Source of the DNA: Terebella lapidaria
Lineage: Eukaryota; Annelida; Polychaeta; Terebellida; Terebellidae
NCBI GenBank assembly: GCA_949152475.1
Contig: OX424570.1
Span: 5,258,181-5,322,180 of the forward strand
Length of the DNA stretch: 64,000 nucleotides
Direction of reading: 5' to 3'
Part shown: in pieces, positions 9,618 through 19,811 of the stretch
Position numbering within the stretch: position 1 is the first letter of the stretch
How the letters are laid out: each line of letters begins with the position of its first letter
Notes under the pieces: generated by a model
Database searches by the model: none
Told to the model about the DNA's origin: nothing
Seen by the model: only the letters and a program-made list of their open reading frames with translations
Made by a program: the position numbers and the translations under genes

Positions 9618-12600
9618 ATCCGGACGTGGTGGCGACCAACACTGCGTCCGGGGATAGTTGTTCGGTGGCAAACGATGCCGCCCCACCCGCTGATGAGCAG
9701 GACGGACCCCAAGTGGATATGACTTCTCCGGAAGTAGTCCTTGGAGACCAGTCTAGCTCCTCCGCGGCTGAGGCGGATGGCGAGGACTCCGTAGATGAGC
9801 CCAGCGCGTGCGAAAGGTATCGCCCGACCTGCGCGCTGGTGAGGGACCCCTGCTGGTACCTGCCCCTGTCCTTCGGACGGGAGCCGGTCCGGTTCCTCAT
9901 AGACTCAGGCTCGGAGGTGACCCTCGTGGCCGCCGGAACGTTTAGGAAGGAGCCCGCACTCCGCAACCTTGAGTTGCGAGATCCCGGACCATACAAGCTC
10001 TACGGAGCGGGAGACAACCGCATCCGTATCCATGGCATCATCGATCTGCCTATTACCCTTGGGGACAAGGTGTATCTGACAGAGGCGATCGTGGCGGATA
10101 TCGGAGCGGCCGGGATAATTGGGATGAATTTCCTACGGGTCCACCGGGTGATTGCCAACTTTAGCGCTGGCGAGTTCCGGATGGGAGAGGACACACACTT
10201 CCTCTTCCGCTCGGGCCCGATGCATTCATTCCAGATGCGGACATCGCGCACTGTAGTAGTGCCGCCGATGAGTGAGATGATCATCGAGACGAGGCCGCGG
10301 CGTCCCCGCATGCCCCTCGATGGTCGTCCGTGTATAGTGCAACCCGTGAGCAGTTTCGCCGCAGGAACTGGGCTCGTGCTGGGTGGGGCCCTGGTCATGT
10401 CCAACCCCCGCGCGATGCCCATCCTTGTGGTGAATCCTACGGATGCTCCGATTGTACTGAAGCGCGGATGCATAGCAGCTACTGCTATTCCCGCGGCTTC
10501 GAGTCGTGTCATCCCCGACGATCCGGTCTGCCGCGCTGCGTGCGCGGCGGCGGCCGCCGGAGATGATCCGTTCACCCTGCCGGACCATTTGGAATCTAGG
10601 GTTCCGAAGGACCGGCTGGATGAAGAGCAGCGCCAAGCGCTCCGCAGACTGCTGCGGCAGTATGCGGATGTGTTCATGGGTCCTGATGGTGCGGTTGGCA
10701 AGACTGACGTCGCCAAGCACCGCATCGACCTCGTGGACGAGCGTCCTCTCAAGCAGCGTCTTCGTCGGGCAGCAATAGTGCACCAAGAGGTCATAGACCA
10801 GGAGGTGCAAAAGATGCTCGACTTGGACATCATCGAACCCAGTGACAGCCCTTGGGCCAGTCCGGTGGTTATGGTGAAGAAGAAGGACGGCTCGTGGAGG
10901 TTCTGCGTGGACTATCGGAAACTCAACGATGCCACGCGGAAGGACTCATATCCTCTCCCGCACATTGAGGATACCTTCGATGCCCTGGCCGGGTCGCACT
11001 ATTTCTGTGCTCTGGATCTGGCCTCCGGGTATTGGCAGGTGGAGATGGAGGAGAGTGATCGGGCGAAGACTGCCTTCGTTACCAAGAACGGGCTCTACCA
11101 ATTCAAGGTAATGCCGTTCGGGCTCTGTAACGCACCAGCGACGTTCGAGCGCCTCATGGAGATGGTACTCAAAGGGTTCCTCTGGAAGCGATGTATGGTC
11201 TACATCGACGATGTCGTCGTGTATGGCCGGTCGTTCGAGGAAACCCTCACCAACCTCCAGATGGTGCTCCATCGCATCCGCGGAGCAGGGCTTAAATTGA
11301 AGCCAAGTAAGTGCGAGCTATTCGCGCAGGAAATCCTGTACTTGGGCTTCATGGTAACGGGCACCGGAGTGAGACCAGACCCCGCAAAGGTGGCGGCCGT
11401 GCAGAAATGGCCTCCGCCATGTAACGTGGCGGACGTGAGGTCCTTCTTGGGCTTCGCGAGCTACCACCGCAGGTTTATTCGCGGCTTTGCGGAGATCGCG
11501 CGTCCCCTTACTATCCTCACGGAAAAGGGCGCCGATTTTGTTTGGTCCGCCGAGCAGGCTAACGCCTTCTCGGGACTCCGGCAGGCCTTGGTAGTGGCCC
11601 CGGTGCTGCGGCACCCTCGTCCGGACTGCGAGTTCATCTTGGACACCGACGCGAGTAACTTCGCGCTCGGCGGTGTCCTCTCGCAGATCGTGGACGGGCA
11701 AGAGCGGGTAGTAGCTTATGCGAGTGTGGCCTTGAGCCGCTCTCAAATGAACTACTGTACCACTCATCGCGAGTTGCTCGCGGTGGTTACGATGACCAAG
11801 CGCTTCCGGCACTATTTGTTGGGACGCCATTTCCGTTTGCGGACTGATCATAGTTCGCTGAGATGGCTCCTCAACTATAGTGAGGCCGATGGCTTGGTGG
11901 CGCGGTGGCTCGTCAAACTCCAAGAGTATGACATGCAGATAGAGCACCGCGCTGGTAAGTTGCACGGCAACGCGGACGGCCTGTCCCGTTGTCATAAGTG
12001 CAAGAATCCGGGTTGTGCAGGGATGGCACCATTCCAGCAAGCCGCGGATTCGTCCTCAGACTCGGAATTGGACGTTCCGGGGAGACCGCAGGCCGCCGCC
12101 CCCTCTAACAACACGGCGGCCGGAGCGTCTAGGGCTCATCTCCGCGCGCGGACCCGCCGATATCGGCGAGGGCGTCCCGCATATGAAGCGGAGGTGCGGC
12201 TCAGCTCCAGCGAGTCTTCCTCGAGTCCAGCGGTGTACTCCTCGTGGGTACCCTCGTCCTCTGGAGAGTCTGAGTATGAGCGGTCCTTGCCCCCAGTGGT
12301 GATGGCCGCTGCGGCGCAGCCGGACGCGACGGATGAGGAGCCTAATTACTTGGGTGGCTACTCTCCGGCGCAGATAGCTGCGGCGCAGAGAGCTGACAGA
12401 GCTCTGGCACCGGTAATCACAGCCCTTGAGGCCGGCCAGAAGCCCTCGAAGGATGAGCGGAAGACCTACAGGGAGGAGACCTTGTCTCTAGTATCTCAGT
12501 GGGAACGACTCTCCTTGAGGGATGGCCTCTTATACCGGCGCTATGAGCCACCGACCCCACTGCCTCCAATATGGCAGTTGGTGCTTCCGGCGGAGCTGCG

Positions 12601-13924
12601 GAAAGAAGTACTCCACCAGTTGCACGACCTCCGGGTGACCGGTCACTTGGGAATCCGGAGGACCGTCCATAGGCTACAACAGCGCTTTCATTGGCCTGGT
12701 AGCGGCTTGGACGTGCACCGGTGGTGCGCAGCCTGCCCTCGGTGTCAAGCTCGCAAAGGAGTCCCGACTCCTGGCCGCCACCCCTTAACCACGGTTAAGG
12801 CGGGCGCGCCGTTTGATCGGATAGCTCTGGATATACTGGATACCCACCGGGTCACCCCGCGCGGTTTCCGGTACATCCTGGTGATATCCGACTATTTTAC
12901 CAAGTATACCGACGCCTACCCACTGCGCCGCCAGACTGCGGACGAGGTAGCTCGGTTATTGGTGAATAGATGGGTGGTGTACCATGGGGTACCTAAACAG
13001 GTACATTCGGATCAGGGCACGCAATTTGAGAGCAACCTGTTCCGGAACCTAGCACAGATGCTAGGGAGTACCAAGGTGCGTACCACCCCCTATAGGCCCC
13101 AGTCTGATGGCCAGGTCGAACGTTTTAATCGATCGGTCCTCAACATGCTGGCGGCCTTTGTGAATGATCGTGCGAATGATTGGGATGACCACCTCCCGTA
13201 TGTCTTAATGGCGTACAGGTCGTCGGTCCACTCTTCGACCGGAGTTACTCCGCACGCGATGTTGTACGGCCGGGAGTTAAATTTGCCCGTGGATATTATG
13301 TATCCAACTGCGGCAGAGACCGGCGCAGTACCCCAGTGCGGTCCGGAGTACGTGGAGTGGATTCGCCGCGCCCTGGCGAACGCCCATGATTTCGCGCGCG
13401 CGCGCCTGGACAAGTCTGCCCTCCGGCAGAAGCGAGGCTATGACGCCCATGCTAAGGGTAGGCCAGCTTTTGCGGAAGGCGACAAGGTGCGCTACTATTA
13501 TCCGCCGCTTAAGCAAGGCAATAAATTTGCTAAGCCGTGGATAGGCCCGTTTACCGTACTGAAACAGGTGACAGATGTGGACTACCGGATCCGGAGGGAT
13601 TCCGATCCGGACAGGGTTCTGGTTGTCCATATCGATAATCTGAAGAAGTACGAGGGCCCGCTTGTCATGGATCCGCTAATTCAAGATGCGGAACCGGATG
13701 ATGCTCCCGTATGGGATCCGTCCGGTCAGCATCCGCGGACTCCGGACGAGCGTGTGCGCCGTATGGTGGGCCTCCCGGACCTCTCTGACCCGTCAGATGA
13801 TGGGCTGGGTGGCTATCAGCCAGATGACGGCGATCCGCAGGTACCCCCACTCCCTCCAGTACCTGCGGATGACGGGCGGCCACGCCGGAAACCACGTGCG
13901 CCAGCCCGGTATGGGTGGGAATAA
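9614..13924 (+). CDS. pol: Pol polyprotein: protease, reverse transcriptase, RNase H, integrase
   Basis: 1436 codons in the -1 frame relative to gag, expected as a Gag-Pol fusion; the frame is open back to 9329, but this upstream part overlaps gag and is unlikely to be used. Numbering from the slip codon: aspartic protease with FLIDSGSEVTLV (D97) and the flap-distal GIIGMNFL; reverse transcriptase with SPWASPVVMVKKKDGSWRF, LDLASGYWQV, MPFGLCNAP and catalytic YIDDVVV (Y530, D532, D533); RNase H with FILDTDASNFALGG and RTDHSSLRWLL; integrase with an HHCC zinc domain (GHLGIRRTVH...CAACPRCQ), a D-D-35-E triad at D1073, D1133 (HSDQGTQFES) and E1169 (GQVERFN), and a C-terminal WIGPFTVL motif. The tail is acidic and Pro-rich. 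All catalytic residues are present and there are no internal stops, so it looks functional. Confidence 0.97.
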   Translation, partial: LDPDVVATNTASGDSCSVANDAAPPADEQDGPQVDMTSPEVVLGDQSSSSAAEADGEDSVDEPSACERYRPTCALVRDPCWYLPLSFGREPVRFLIDSGSEVTLVAAGTFRKEPALRNLELRDPGPYKLYGAGDNRIRIHGIIDLPITLGDKVYLTEAIVADIGAAGIIGMNFLRVHRVIANFSAGEFRMGEDTHFLFRSGPMHSFQMRTSRTVVVPPMSEMIIETRPRRPRMPLDGRPCIVQPVSSFAAGTGLVLGGALVMSNPRAMPILVVNPTDAPIVLKRGCIAATAIPAASSRVIPDDPVCRAACAAAAAGDDPFTLPDHLESRVPKDRLDEEQRQALRRLLRQYADVFMGPDGAVGKTDVAKHRIDLVDERPLKQRLRRAAIVHQEVIDQEVQKMLDLDIIEPSDSPWASPVVMVKKKDGSWRFCVDYRKLNDATRKDSYPLPHIEDTFDALAGSHYFCALDLASGYWQVEMEESDRAKTAFVTKNGLYQFKVMPFGLCNAPATFERLMEMVLKGFLWKRCMVYIDDVVVYGRSFEETLTNLQMVLHRIRGAGLKLKPSKCELFAQEILYLGFMVTGTGVRPDPAKVAAVQKWPPPCNVADVRSFLGFASYHRRFIRGFAEIARPLTILTEKGADFVWSAEQANAFSGLRQALVVAPVLRHPRPDCEFILDTDASNFALGGVLSQIVDGQERVVAYASVALSRSQMNYCTTHRELLAVVTMTKRFRHYLLGRHFRLRTDHSSLRWLLNYSEADGLVARWLVKLQEYDMQIEHRAGKLHGNADGLSRCHKCKNPGCAGMAPFQQAADSSSDSELDVPGRPQAAAPSNNTAAGASRAHLRARTRRYRRGRPAYEAEVRLSSSESSSSPAVYSSWVPSSSGESEYERSLPPVVMAAAAQPDATDEEPNYLGGYSPAQIAAAQRADRALAPVITALEAGQKPSKDERKTYREETLSLVSQWERLSLRDGLLYRRYEPPTPLPPIWQLVLPAELRKEVLHQLHDLRVTGHLGIRRTVHRLQQRFHWPGSGLDVHRWCAACPRCQARKGVPTPGRHPLTTVKAGAPFDRIALDILDTHRVTPRGFRYILVISDYFTKYTDAYPLRRQTADEVARLLVNRWVVYHGVPKQVHSDQGTQFESNLFRNLAQMLGSTKVRTTPYRPQSDGQVERFNRSVLNMLAAFVNDRANDWDDHLPYVLMAYRSSVHSSTGVTPHAMLYGRELNLPVDIMYPTAAETGAVPQCGPEYVEWIRRALANAHDFARARLDKSALRQKRGYDAHAKGRPAFAEGDKVRYYYPPLKQGNKFAKPWIGPFTVLKQVTDVDYRIRRDSDPDRVLVVHIDNLKKYEGPLVMDPLIQDAEPDDAPVWDPSGQHPRTPDERVRRMVGLPDLSDPSDDGLGGYQPDDGDPQVPPLPPVPADDGRPRRKPRAPARYGWE

Positions 13925-15839
13925 CCTTCCGCCCATGCGGATGCGTCTGCGGTACCCGTCTATCATACTACGGACGGGTTTTAGGTCGTTCCGTGAGAGT
14001 CCGCACGACTTACCTCCGCGGGTGGCTACTTTGTGGCCATCTTCGGAGTTGAGGTCCGCGGAGACTTTCATGTCGTAACGCCGCCGCTCCGCATCCGCCC
14101 TCCTGTAGTTTCTAGCGCCAGGGACGTGCGGATGGCCGGTCCGCACCTTGTGGACGGCTGTCCGGCGTAATCCGTACAACGGTTACGCTGGCCGGACGAA
14201 TTTACTGATTCGGCCGGACGCCCCTGGTCCCGGGACAACCTCTTATATGGCCAGACTGAGGTTGGGATTTACGTCCGCTACGGGAGAAGCGTCTTCCCAC
14301 GGATTTGGGGAACTGGCTCTGGACGCGGGGATAGTGTCCGCCGATGAGGACTGATGTCCGCGGTTCGTCCGCGTGACTCGTCCGGCGTCCGCGGCGCTTT
14401 AAGATGACGCACTTCGGTGTAGTTATCCCCCGTGAGCCACTACTGTAATTGCGGTTATAGTAGATTAAGGTTTCTTACGGCAGGAAACCGACTATCCATT
14501 ATGATAATGGAGCGGTTGTTAAGTCCGCGTGTGCGGACCAGCCGCGGCAGCGGGTGACGCTCGTTCTCGTCCGGATCGTACCTTATAATACGCGGTCCGG
14601 CCGGAATGACCGGAACCCCGGCCTCCTTCTAAGAAGGGGGTCGTATATTACATGCGCAACACTTGTGGTGGCTTCTAATTCCAATTTCATCTTCATTGGA
14701 TAAGGGCAATACGCCGTACAATGGTAGACGTCCGGCCTGGACTCCGTCCGCGGGCAGCCCCGGACGTCCGCCGGCTATTGCTTTCACCATCTTTGGGCGC
14801 CTCTAGATTGGGCGCCGGTATGAAGGGTTCGCCCCCTAACCAGTGCGGTTATGGACCATGCCGGCTCCGCGTCTAAATCTATTGGCTCCGCGCTCCGGTA
14901 GTCGTTTGAGGAGGCTCTGGGCTGGACCGGGCACCGCTCCGCGGCCGGGCAGTACGTCGGGGATGCTAGTGGGCGCTTTGCAAACGCCCATAGGGCGCCC
15001 GATTGTCTGTCCGGACGTCATGGGTATGTCCGATCGCCCTGTAAGCGTGCCAGCGGCTATGGGGAGTGATTTTGTTTATTTTCCATCTCATTTATTATTT
15101 ATGGGAGGATTATAAGCCACAAGTGTGTGCGTGTTTCCCGTGGAAATGCTATTCTTACTCATTTATCCCATATATGAGAAAGTTTAGTGATATATCTTTT
15201 CCCTGGTGCAATAGAGAGTAAGAAATCGGGAGATTTCTGCTTTCGCAAGAGGGGTGTAGGAGATTGTGTACATTGTATCGAAGGCTGTATGCCGTGATCT
15301 ATGAAAAGCATGCAAGCGGTGGTGGATTTATTTTCATTGCTGCTTGAGCGGTGTTAAATTTTTATTTATCGCTGCTGATAGGGTGACATAATCGTAACAC
15401 CCACAAGTAGTTTGGCTTTTTGATACATTGTATACAATCTTTAACCTGCGAGGGTGATTAACTTCACGTCATTGATCGCCAGTGCGAAAGCTATTGCTAA
15501 TGACTGCTGTTAATTACTGTAGTATTTTAGCGGGTTCCCCCGGGATGGCTTGTGTACACAAGCCACCCGTATACATGGCATGAAAGGAGTCACCGGGGGG
15601 AGATGCGTGTATGGGAATGCGGGAATGTAAAACGTCCTTTTGTCTGTCGATCGGGTAGATGCAGTGAATAGACGTTTCCACGGGAACGCGTCATACGATG
15701 CGTGTGCAGTATAACTGCCAACACTTGATGCCTATAATCGATGTAACTCGACACCTTCTCGTCATTCAAGCGCTCGGCACTGGTGGAGACGGATCTGCGG
15801 ATCTGACTCCCAGTGTTTAGAGCGATTAGAGCGCTTGAA
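13925..15839 (+). other. Spacer between pol and the third ORF
   Basis: No credible gene. The first part (to about 15060) shares the GC-rich, CGG-rich composition of gag and pol and includes the internal polypurine tract at 14630. From about 15060 to 15800 it becomes AT-rich, with a TATAAG at 15111-15116. That switch could mark an internal promoter or a splice-acceptor region for the third ORF, but I see no decisive signal. Confidence 0.6.
14630..14641 (+). promoter_or_regulatory. Internal polypurine tract, copy of the 3' PPT
   Basis: TAAGAAGGGGGT here is identical over 12 bases to 19798-19809, which abuts the 3' LTR. A second plus-strand priming site is the natural reading (a central PPT as in some retroviruses), or it marks an ancestral 3' end of the element. 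Confidence 0.6.
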
Positions 15840-18800
15840 ATGTCGGAAAGTAGCGACGGCTGGGGAGGTGATGAAGGGAGGGAAGAGGGGTCTCTTGAGC
15901 GCGGTAATTCGTACTCGAGACCCCTGTCTAGGCCCGAGGAGGATGACCGCGAGGACATCCCTCGGGGAGCCTATGTGGGTTCTGAGGAATCCAGCTCCAG
16001 CTCCGGTTCTTACTCAGGAACCGAGTCTGAGAGCGAGGTCGCGGAGGACCGCCCCGCAGAGAGTGACTCGGCCACGGCAGGCGCTGAGTTACTCCTAGAT
16101 CCGTCGTCTTTTTCTCGTATGGAAGAGATGATGGACTGCGGTGGTGCGGGACTTGCTAGTGTGGACATTGAGTTGCATCCGCACCCGGAGATGCTTGCGT
16201 CTTTGGGTCCGGATGAGAGTACTCGTGCGGAAACCCGTCCGGATGGCCGTAGCCGTCCGGACACCGGTTCCGCCGAGAACTCCTCGGTGTCCGCACCTGC
16301 GGAGTCTGGTCCGCACGACCAGAAGGCCCCTGGGACTTGGGCGGAGCAGGTTGACGCGGCTGAGGAAGCCGCATCCCAAGCGCCGCCTCAGGAACAGGAG
16401 TCTGGCTCGAAGGAGACCGAGAACCGAGATGACGGGTTTACATCGCCCGTCTCTAGGCGTACTCGCCGTCGAGCCCGGGAGATTGCTCAAAAGCAGTGGA
16501 GAGCCCAGCAAGAGCTGGAAGCCGCTGAACATGGGCAATCTGAGGCCGGATCCGACCCGGACCCGGCCTCCTCGCCTCCAAAGAAGAAAAAGAAGAAGCG
16601 GCCGCACCGGAAAAAGAAGTCCGGCGGCCCCTCGCCTCAAGCAGGATCGAAGTCCGGAGGACCTCAGCCACTGGCGCCTAAGCCGGGCGGCCAGAAAGGG
16701 TCCTCCGCCAAACCCGGAGTCGCCAAGACGCCTAATCCCTCGGGATCTGGTGCGGGCGGCGCCTCCGCGGGATCCGGCCCAGGCGCGGGAGGTTCCGGTA
16801 AGCGGGTGCCTATCAAGGCACCGAAAGGAACCTCCTCTTCTTCTTCCTCCGGTACCAAGAAACCTACCGGAGCTGCGGAGGTGGGGTCTAGTCCAGTGGA
16901 CAGAGGGCGTCCCGTGCCGAAGGAGGGAGATCTTCGTTTAGAACTCCTCCGGAAGCGCGCGGAGCAAGACGGGGTCCACCTGTCTGACGCCGCACTGGAA
17001 GCGGGAGCGCGGGCCTTCGTTGCGCAGCAACGGAGGGCCGCGCCCCCACGCGGGAAGAGTGTGCCCCGACAAACCAGGTCGGAGAATCGTTCGGGGGCGG
17101 CCAAAAAGAAGAAACGGTCGTCCTCGGAGCAGCCCTCTATCCAGAGGCTGCGGGCCGAAATGGGCCCCGAACTCCCTGGAGTCCGTCAGGGACACATGTT
17201 CCTCCCGCGTTACGGCAGGGATCCGCAGGGACGCCGCACCGCGGCGGCCGGCGCGGCGGCCGACACGCCTTTCACACGGCCTCGTCCACTCACGGACGAG
17301 GAGCGTGTCGGATTGCCGCCCGAGCCAGAGGAGGGTGTAATATGCCAACTCTGTCCGAAATCCCTGGACGGGTATGAGGACCCGCACCGTGCGCTCAACC
17401 GGGATCGTAGGTACCCTACCTACGACCACTTGAGTCGACACATTGCGGGGTACCACTACCCCTGGATGCAAATGTTCGTTTGCAAGAGGTGCTACTCCGG
17501 CACCCCTCAGCAGCGATATTTCGCCAGTTTAGAGGCCCTAAACGATCACCGCTCGGGTGCACACCGCGGTGAGGGACTTCATCTCGTTGGAAATGAAGTG
17601 GGGCCTGTATTCAATTATGGATACATACCACCGAGGGTGGCGTCGTTCATGACTACGTCAGGGACGGCGAATCACCGGTTCTATCACTGGGGTCCATGGC
17701 GCTTTGCACAGCGCGTCATGGACGATGCCTGGAGGCAGTCTGGCGTTGTGTCCGCGGGCTCGAGCTACACCGCTCGCCTGACGGCTACGATGGGCCAGAC
17801 CCCGGCGGAGTTCCAGGCGGCGGAAGCCGCCCGGACAGCAGCAGAGGCTGTCCGTGAACCGCCGGTGATCCAGGCCGGTGAAGAACGGCACCGGGTGACC
17901 ATGATCGTGTCGGAGATGCCGCAGATCGCGGCCAAGACACGAGTGGCTACTCCTAAGCCGCGCCCCCAGCCAAAGACTCAGGGGAAGAGTTCGTCCGCCG
18001 GAAAGACTCCGGCCGGGACGACGCCCTTGCAGTCTCCGGGTGCGCTGACGCAGGAGGACTACCCGGGCTTGCTCGAGGTGACGGTACCCGCGGGTCCGTC
18101 TGAGGGACGGGTGGTGGCAGACACCTCCGCCTCCTCGAGTACCGCGTCGGCGGTCCCGCCAAGGACTCCACGCGTGACTCCCTCGGTAGCGAGCAGCAGC
18201 GGACGTGCGGTACCTCTCACGAGGTCGGCGTCCGCGTCCTCGTTGGTGGTTGAGGGGACGTCCGCAGGGTGGCAAAGCACTGCCTCCCTGGACTTGGACC
18301 CCCTCGACGCCACGGCGGACGTACGCCGGAGGCTCGGTCCCACGACCGCCAGCGTCTACGAGACTTTCCGCGAGTCTGTAGGCCAGGCGGTCGGCCATCG
18401 TCGCGATGGTATGGACCGGATCCCCGGTGATCCGGCGTTGGTGAACCTGCCGGTGCCTCGAGCCATTCGTGACTTGGGGTCCGCAGGTGTGGCCGCGTTG
18501 GTCCGCGCTCGGGAGGAGCACCCCTGGGATCACCCCCAGCGTGGTCGACTCACCCGAGCGGCGGAGTACCTTGTGGCGGAGATGGACAGCTCTCTGGATC
18601 GGTTCAGCCGGTGCCGCGCCGAGGCCTCCCGTGTCGCATGCGATCTCGCATACGACCAGGGCCTCATGGAAGGCACCCGGCGGAGCCTAGAGAGCCACCG
18701 GACTTTGTCGGCCGTCATTGAGCGGCGCGCGTTCGACCAGGGTCGGACCGCCGCTCTTGCCGAGCAGTCCGGGGCGTCCGCCCCCGCCCCAGAGGTGGCC

Positions 18801-19286
18801 GCACGGATGGAGCACCTGGAGGCTGAGAATGAGCAGCTACGGCGTCGTCTTGACGAAGCCGAGGCCGCTCGGACTCGCCTAATCCAGGGCGTCGATGACC
18901 CCGAGTCGTCCGCCCTGAACCAGGCGGCTCTCCGGCGCGCGGATGCCGCTTTGGAGCTGGCCATCTACCCATACCTAGTCCAGGTGTGGGGAGAGCGGAC
19001 GGCCGGTCCACAGCGCACCCGCGATACGGTGGAGATGTTCCGCGCCATAGCAGATCTCGGCGCGACATCTCTACCGGCCTCCGTTGTGATGGCTCCGTCA
19101 GGACCCGGATTGCAGGGCTCACCACAAAAGCCCGTGCAAGCTCCACCGGGCCTGCCTCATCCGCCCGTGCAGCCGGCTTTCACTCTGCCGGCTCCGCTGC
19201 TTCCGCGGCGTAGGGACCCGTCACCGCCGCCAGACCCCAAGACAGGCGGCACGGATGAGGAGCCGATGACGACGGAGGAAGGCTAG
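15840..19286 (+). CDS. Third ORF of the Gypsy element; unrecognised zinc-finger, coiled-coil protein
   Basis: 1148 aa from ATG 15840; the nine codons upstream lack an ATG. I do not recognise a family. Visible regions: an acidic, Ser-rich N-terminus (1-230); a Lys/Arg cluster about 246-262 (PKKKKKKRPHRKKKSGG) and another near 421, both like nuclear-localisation or nucleic-acid-binding patches; Gly/Ser/Pro-rich linkers; two C2H2-like fingers, C502-C505/H534-H539 (unusually long loop of 28) and C548-C551/H570-H575; a Gly/Tyr/Trp-containing block about 590-650; a coiled coil near 990-1017 (MEHLEAENEQLRRRLDEAEA); a Pro-rich tail. No signal peptide or membrane segment is evident, so it is not a typical env. 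GC-rich composition matches gag and pol, arguing that it belongs to the element. It may be made from a spliced or internally initiated RNA. Confidence 0.85.
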   Translation: MSESSDGWGGDEGREEGSLERGNSYSRPLSRPEEDDREDIPRGAYVGSEESSSSSGSYSGTESESEVAEDRPAESDSATAGAELLLDPSSFSRMEEMMDCGGAGLASVDIELHPHPEMLASLGPDESTRAETRPDGRSRPDTGSAENSSVSAPAESGPHDQKAPGTWAEQVDAAEEAASQAPPQEQESGSKETENRDDGFTSPVSRRTRRRAREIAQKQWRAQQELEAAEHGQSEAGSDPDPASSPPKKKKKKRPHRKKKSGGPSPQAGSKSGGPQPLAPKPGGQKGSSAKPGVAKTPNPSGSGAGGASAGSGPGAGGSGKRVPIKAPKGTSSSSSSGTKKPTGAAEVGSSPVDRGRPVPKEGDLRLELLRKRAEQDGVHLSDAALEAGARAFVAQQRRAAPPRGKSVPRQTRSENRSGAAKKKKRSSSEQPSIQRLRAEMGPELPGVRQGHMFLPRYGRDPQGRRTAAAGAAADTPFTRPRPLTDEERVGLPPEPEEGVICQLCPKSLDGYEDPHRALNRDRRYPTYDHLSRHIAGYHYPWMQMFVCKRCYSGTPQQRYFASLEALNDHRSGAHRGEGLHLVGNEVGPVFNYGYIPPRVASFMTTSGTANHRFYHWGPWRFAQRVMDDAWRQSGVVSAGSSYTARLTATMGQTPAEFQAAEAARTAAEAVREPPVIQAGEERHRVTMIVSEMPQIAAKTRVATPKPRPQPKTQGKSSSAGKTPAGTTPLQSPGALTQEDYPGLLEVTVPAGPSEGRVVADTSASSSTASAVPPRTPRVTPSVASSSGRAVPLTRSASASSLVVEGTSAGWQSTASLDLDPLDATADVRRRLGPTTASVYETFRESVGQAVGHRRDGMDRIPGDPALVNLPVPRAIRDLGSAGVAALVRAREEHPWDHPQRGRLTRAAEYLVAEMDSSLDRFSRCRAEASRVACDLAYDQGLMEGTRRSLESHRTLSAVIERRAFDQGRTAALAEQSGASAPAPEVAARMEHLEAENEQLRRRLDEAEAARTRLIQGVDDPESSALNQAALRRADAALELAIYPYLVQVWGERTAGPQRTRDTVEMFRAIADLGATSLPASVVMAPSGPGLQGSPQKPVQAPPGLPHPPVQPAFTLPAPLLPRRRDPSPPPDPKTGGTDEEPMTTEEG

Positions 19287-19811
19287 GGTACTAGCCTCGT
19301 CGCTGCATGTGTGCGGCGGCGTGCCGGAGTCGCTCCCGCGGCTCCGCCCTGCCTCAGACCCGTTCTGCGGATCTGAGGAGCCGGCCGGCAGGGCGGTCGG
19401 CAACATTTTAGAGGTACTATCACTTTTGATCACTCGGTGTGTCGTTTTACAAAATTTCTAAATTTAAAGTCTAACCTTAAAGATATTCCAAAGACTCGAC
19501 ACACCGTCCTTTTATAATGGATGACCTTTCAAGGTCATCACACGGTTTTGGACCACCTCGGTCAAAATTTTAGCTTGTTTATGAGGATTTATTCAAAATT
19601 GCAAAGCGCGTTATAGTTTACTCCATAAGTCCGGGGGTAGTTCCCCATTCTTCCAAAAGGGACTCTTAAAGTCCTAGTGTTTGCGCCGTGACTTCCGGGC
19701 GTTGCCATCGTGCCTTCTTCCGGCCCCCGCCATGCGAAGCCTTCGTCGGGTTTCGAGCATTTTGGGCGCGGGCGGAACATGTTGGGGACCAACATTGTAA
19801 GAAGGGGGTAA
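19287..19811 (+). other. 3' untranslated region of the element
   Basis: No gene. It holds an inverted repeat, CGGTGTGTCG (19435-19444) and CGACACACCG (19497-19506), a possible 10 bp stem around an AT-rich 52 nt loop, and the polypurine tract at its end. Confidence 0.7.
19798..19809 (+). promoter_or_regulatory. 3' polypurine tract
   Basis: TAAGAAGGGGGT, separated by two bases from the TG that opens the 3' LTR; the expected plus-strand primer site. Confidence 0.9.

Noticed and set aside
9017-9996. Long antisense ORFs across gag and pol
   Set aside because: Shadow frames of GC-rich coding sequence; no recognisable motifs, while the sense frames carry full gag and pol domains.
15840-19286. Third Gypsy ORF as an envelope gene
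   Set aside because: No signal peptide, no membrane helix, no furin-like or fusion motif; highly charged and zinc-finger-containing.
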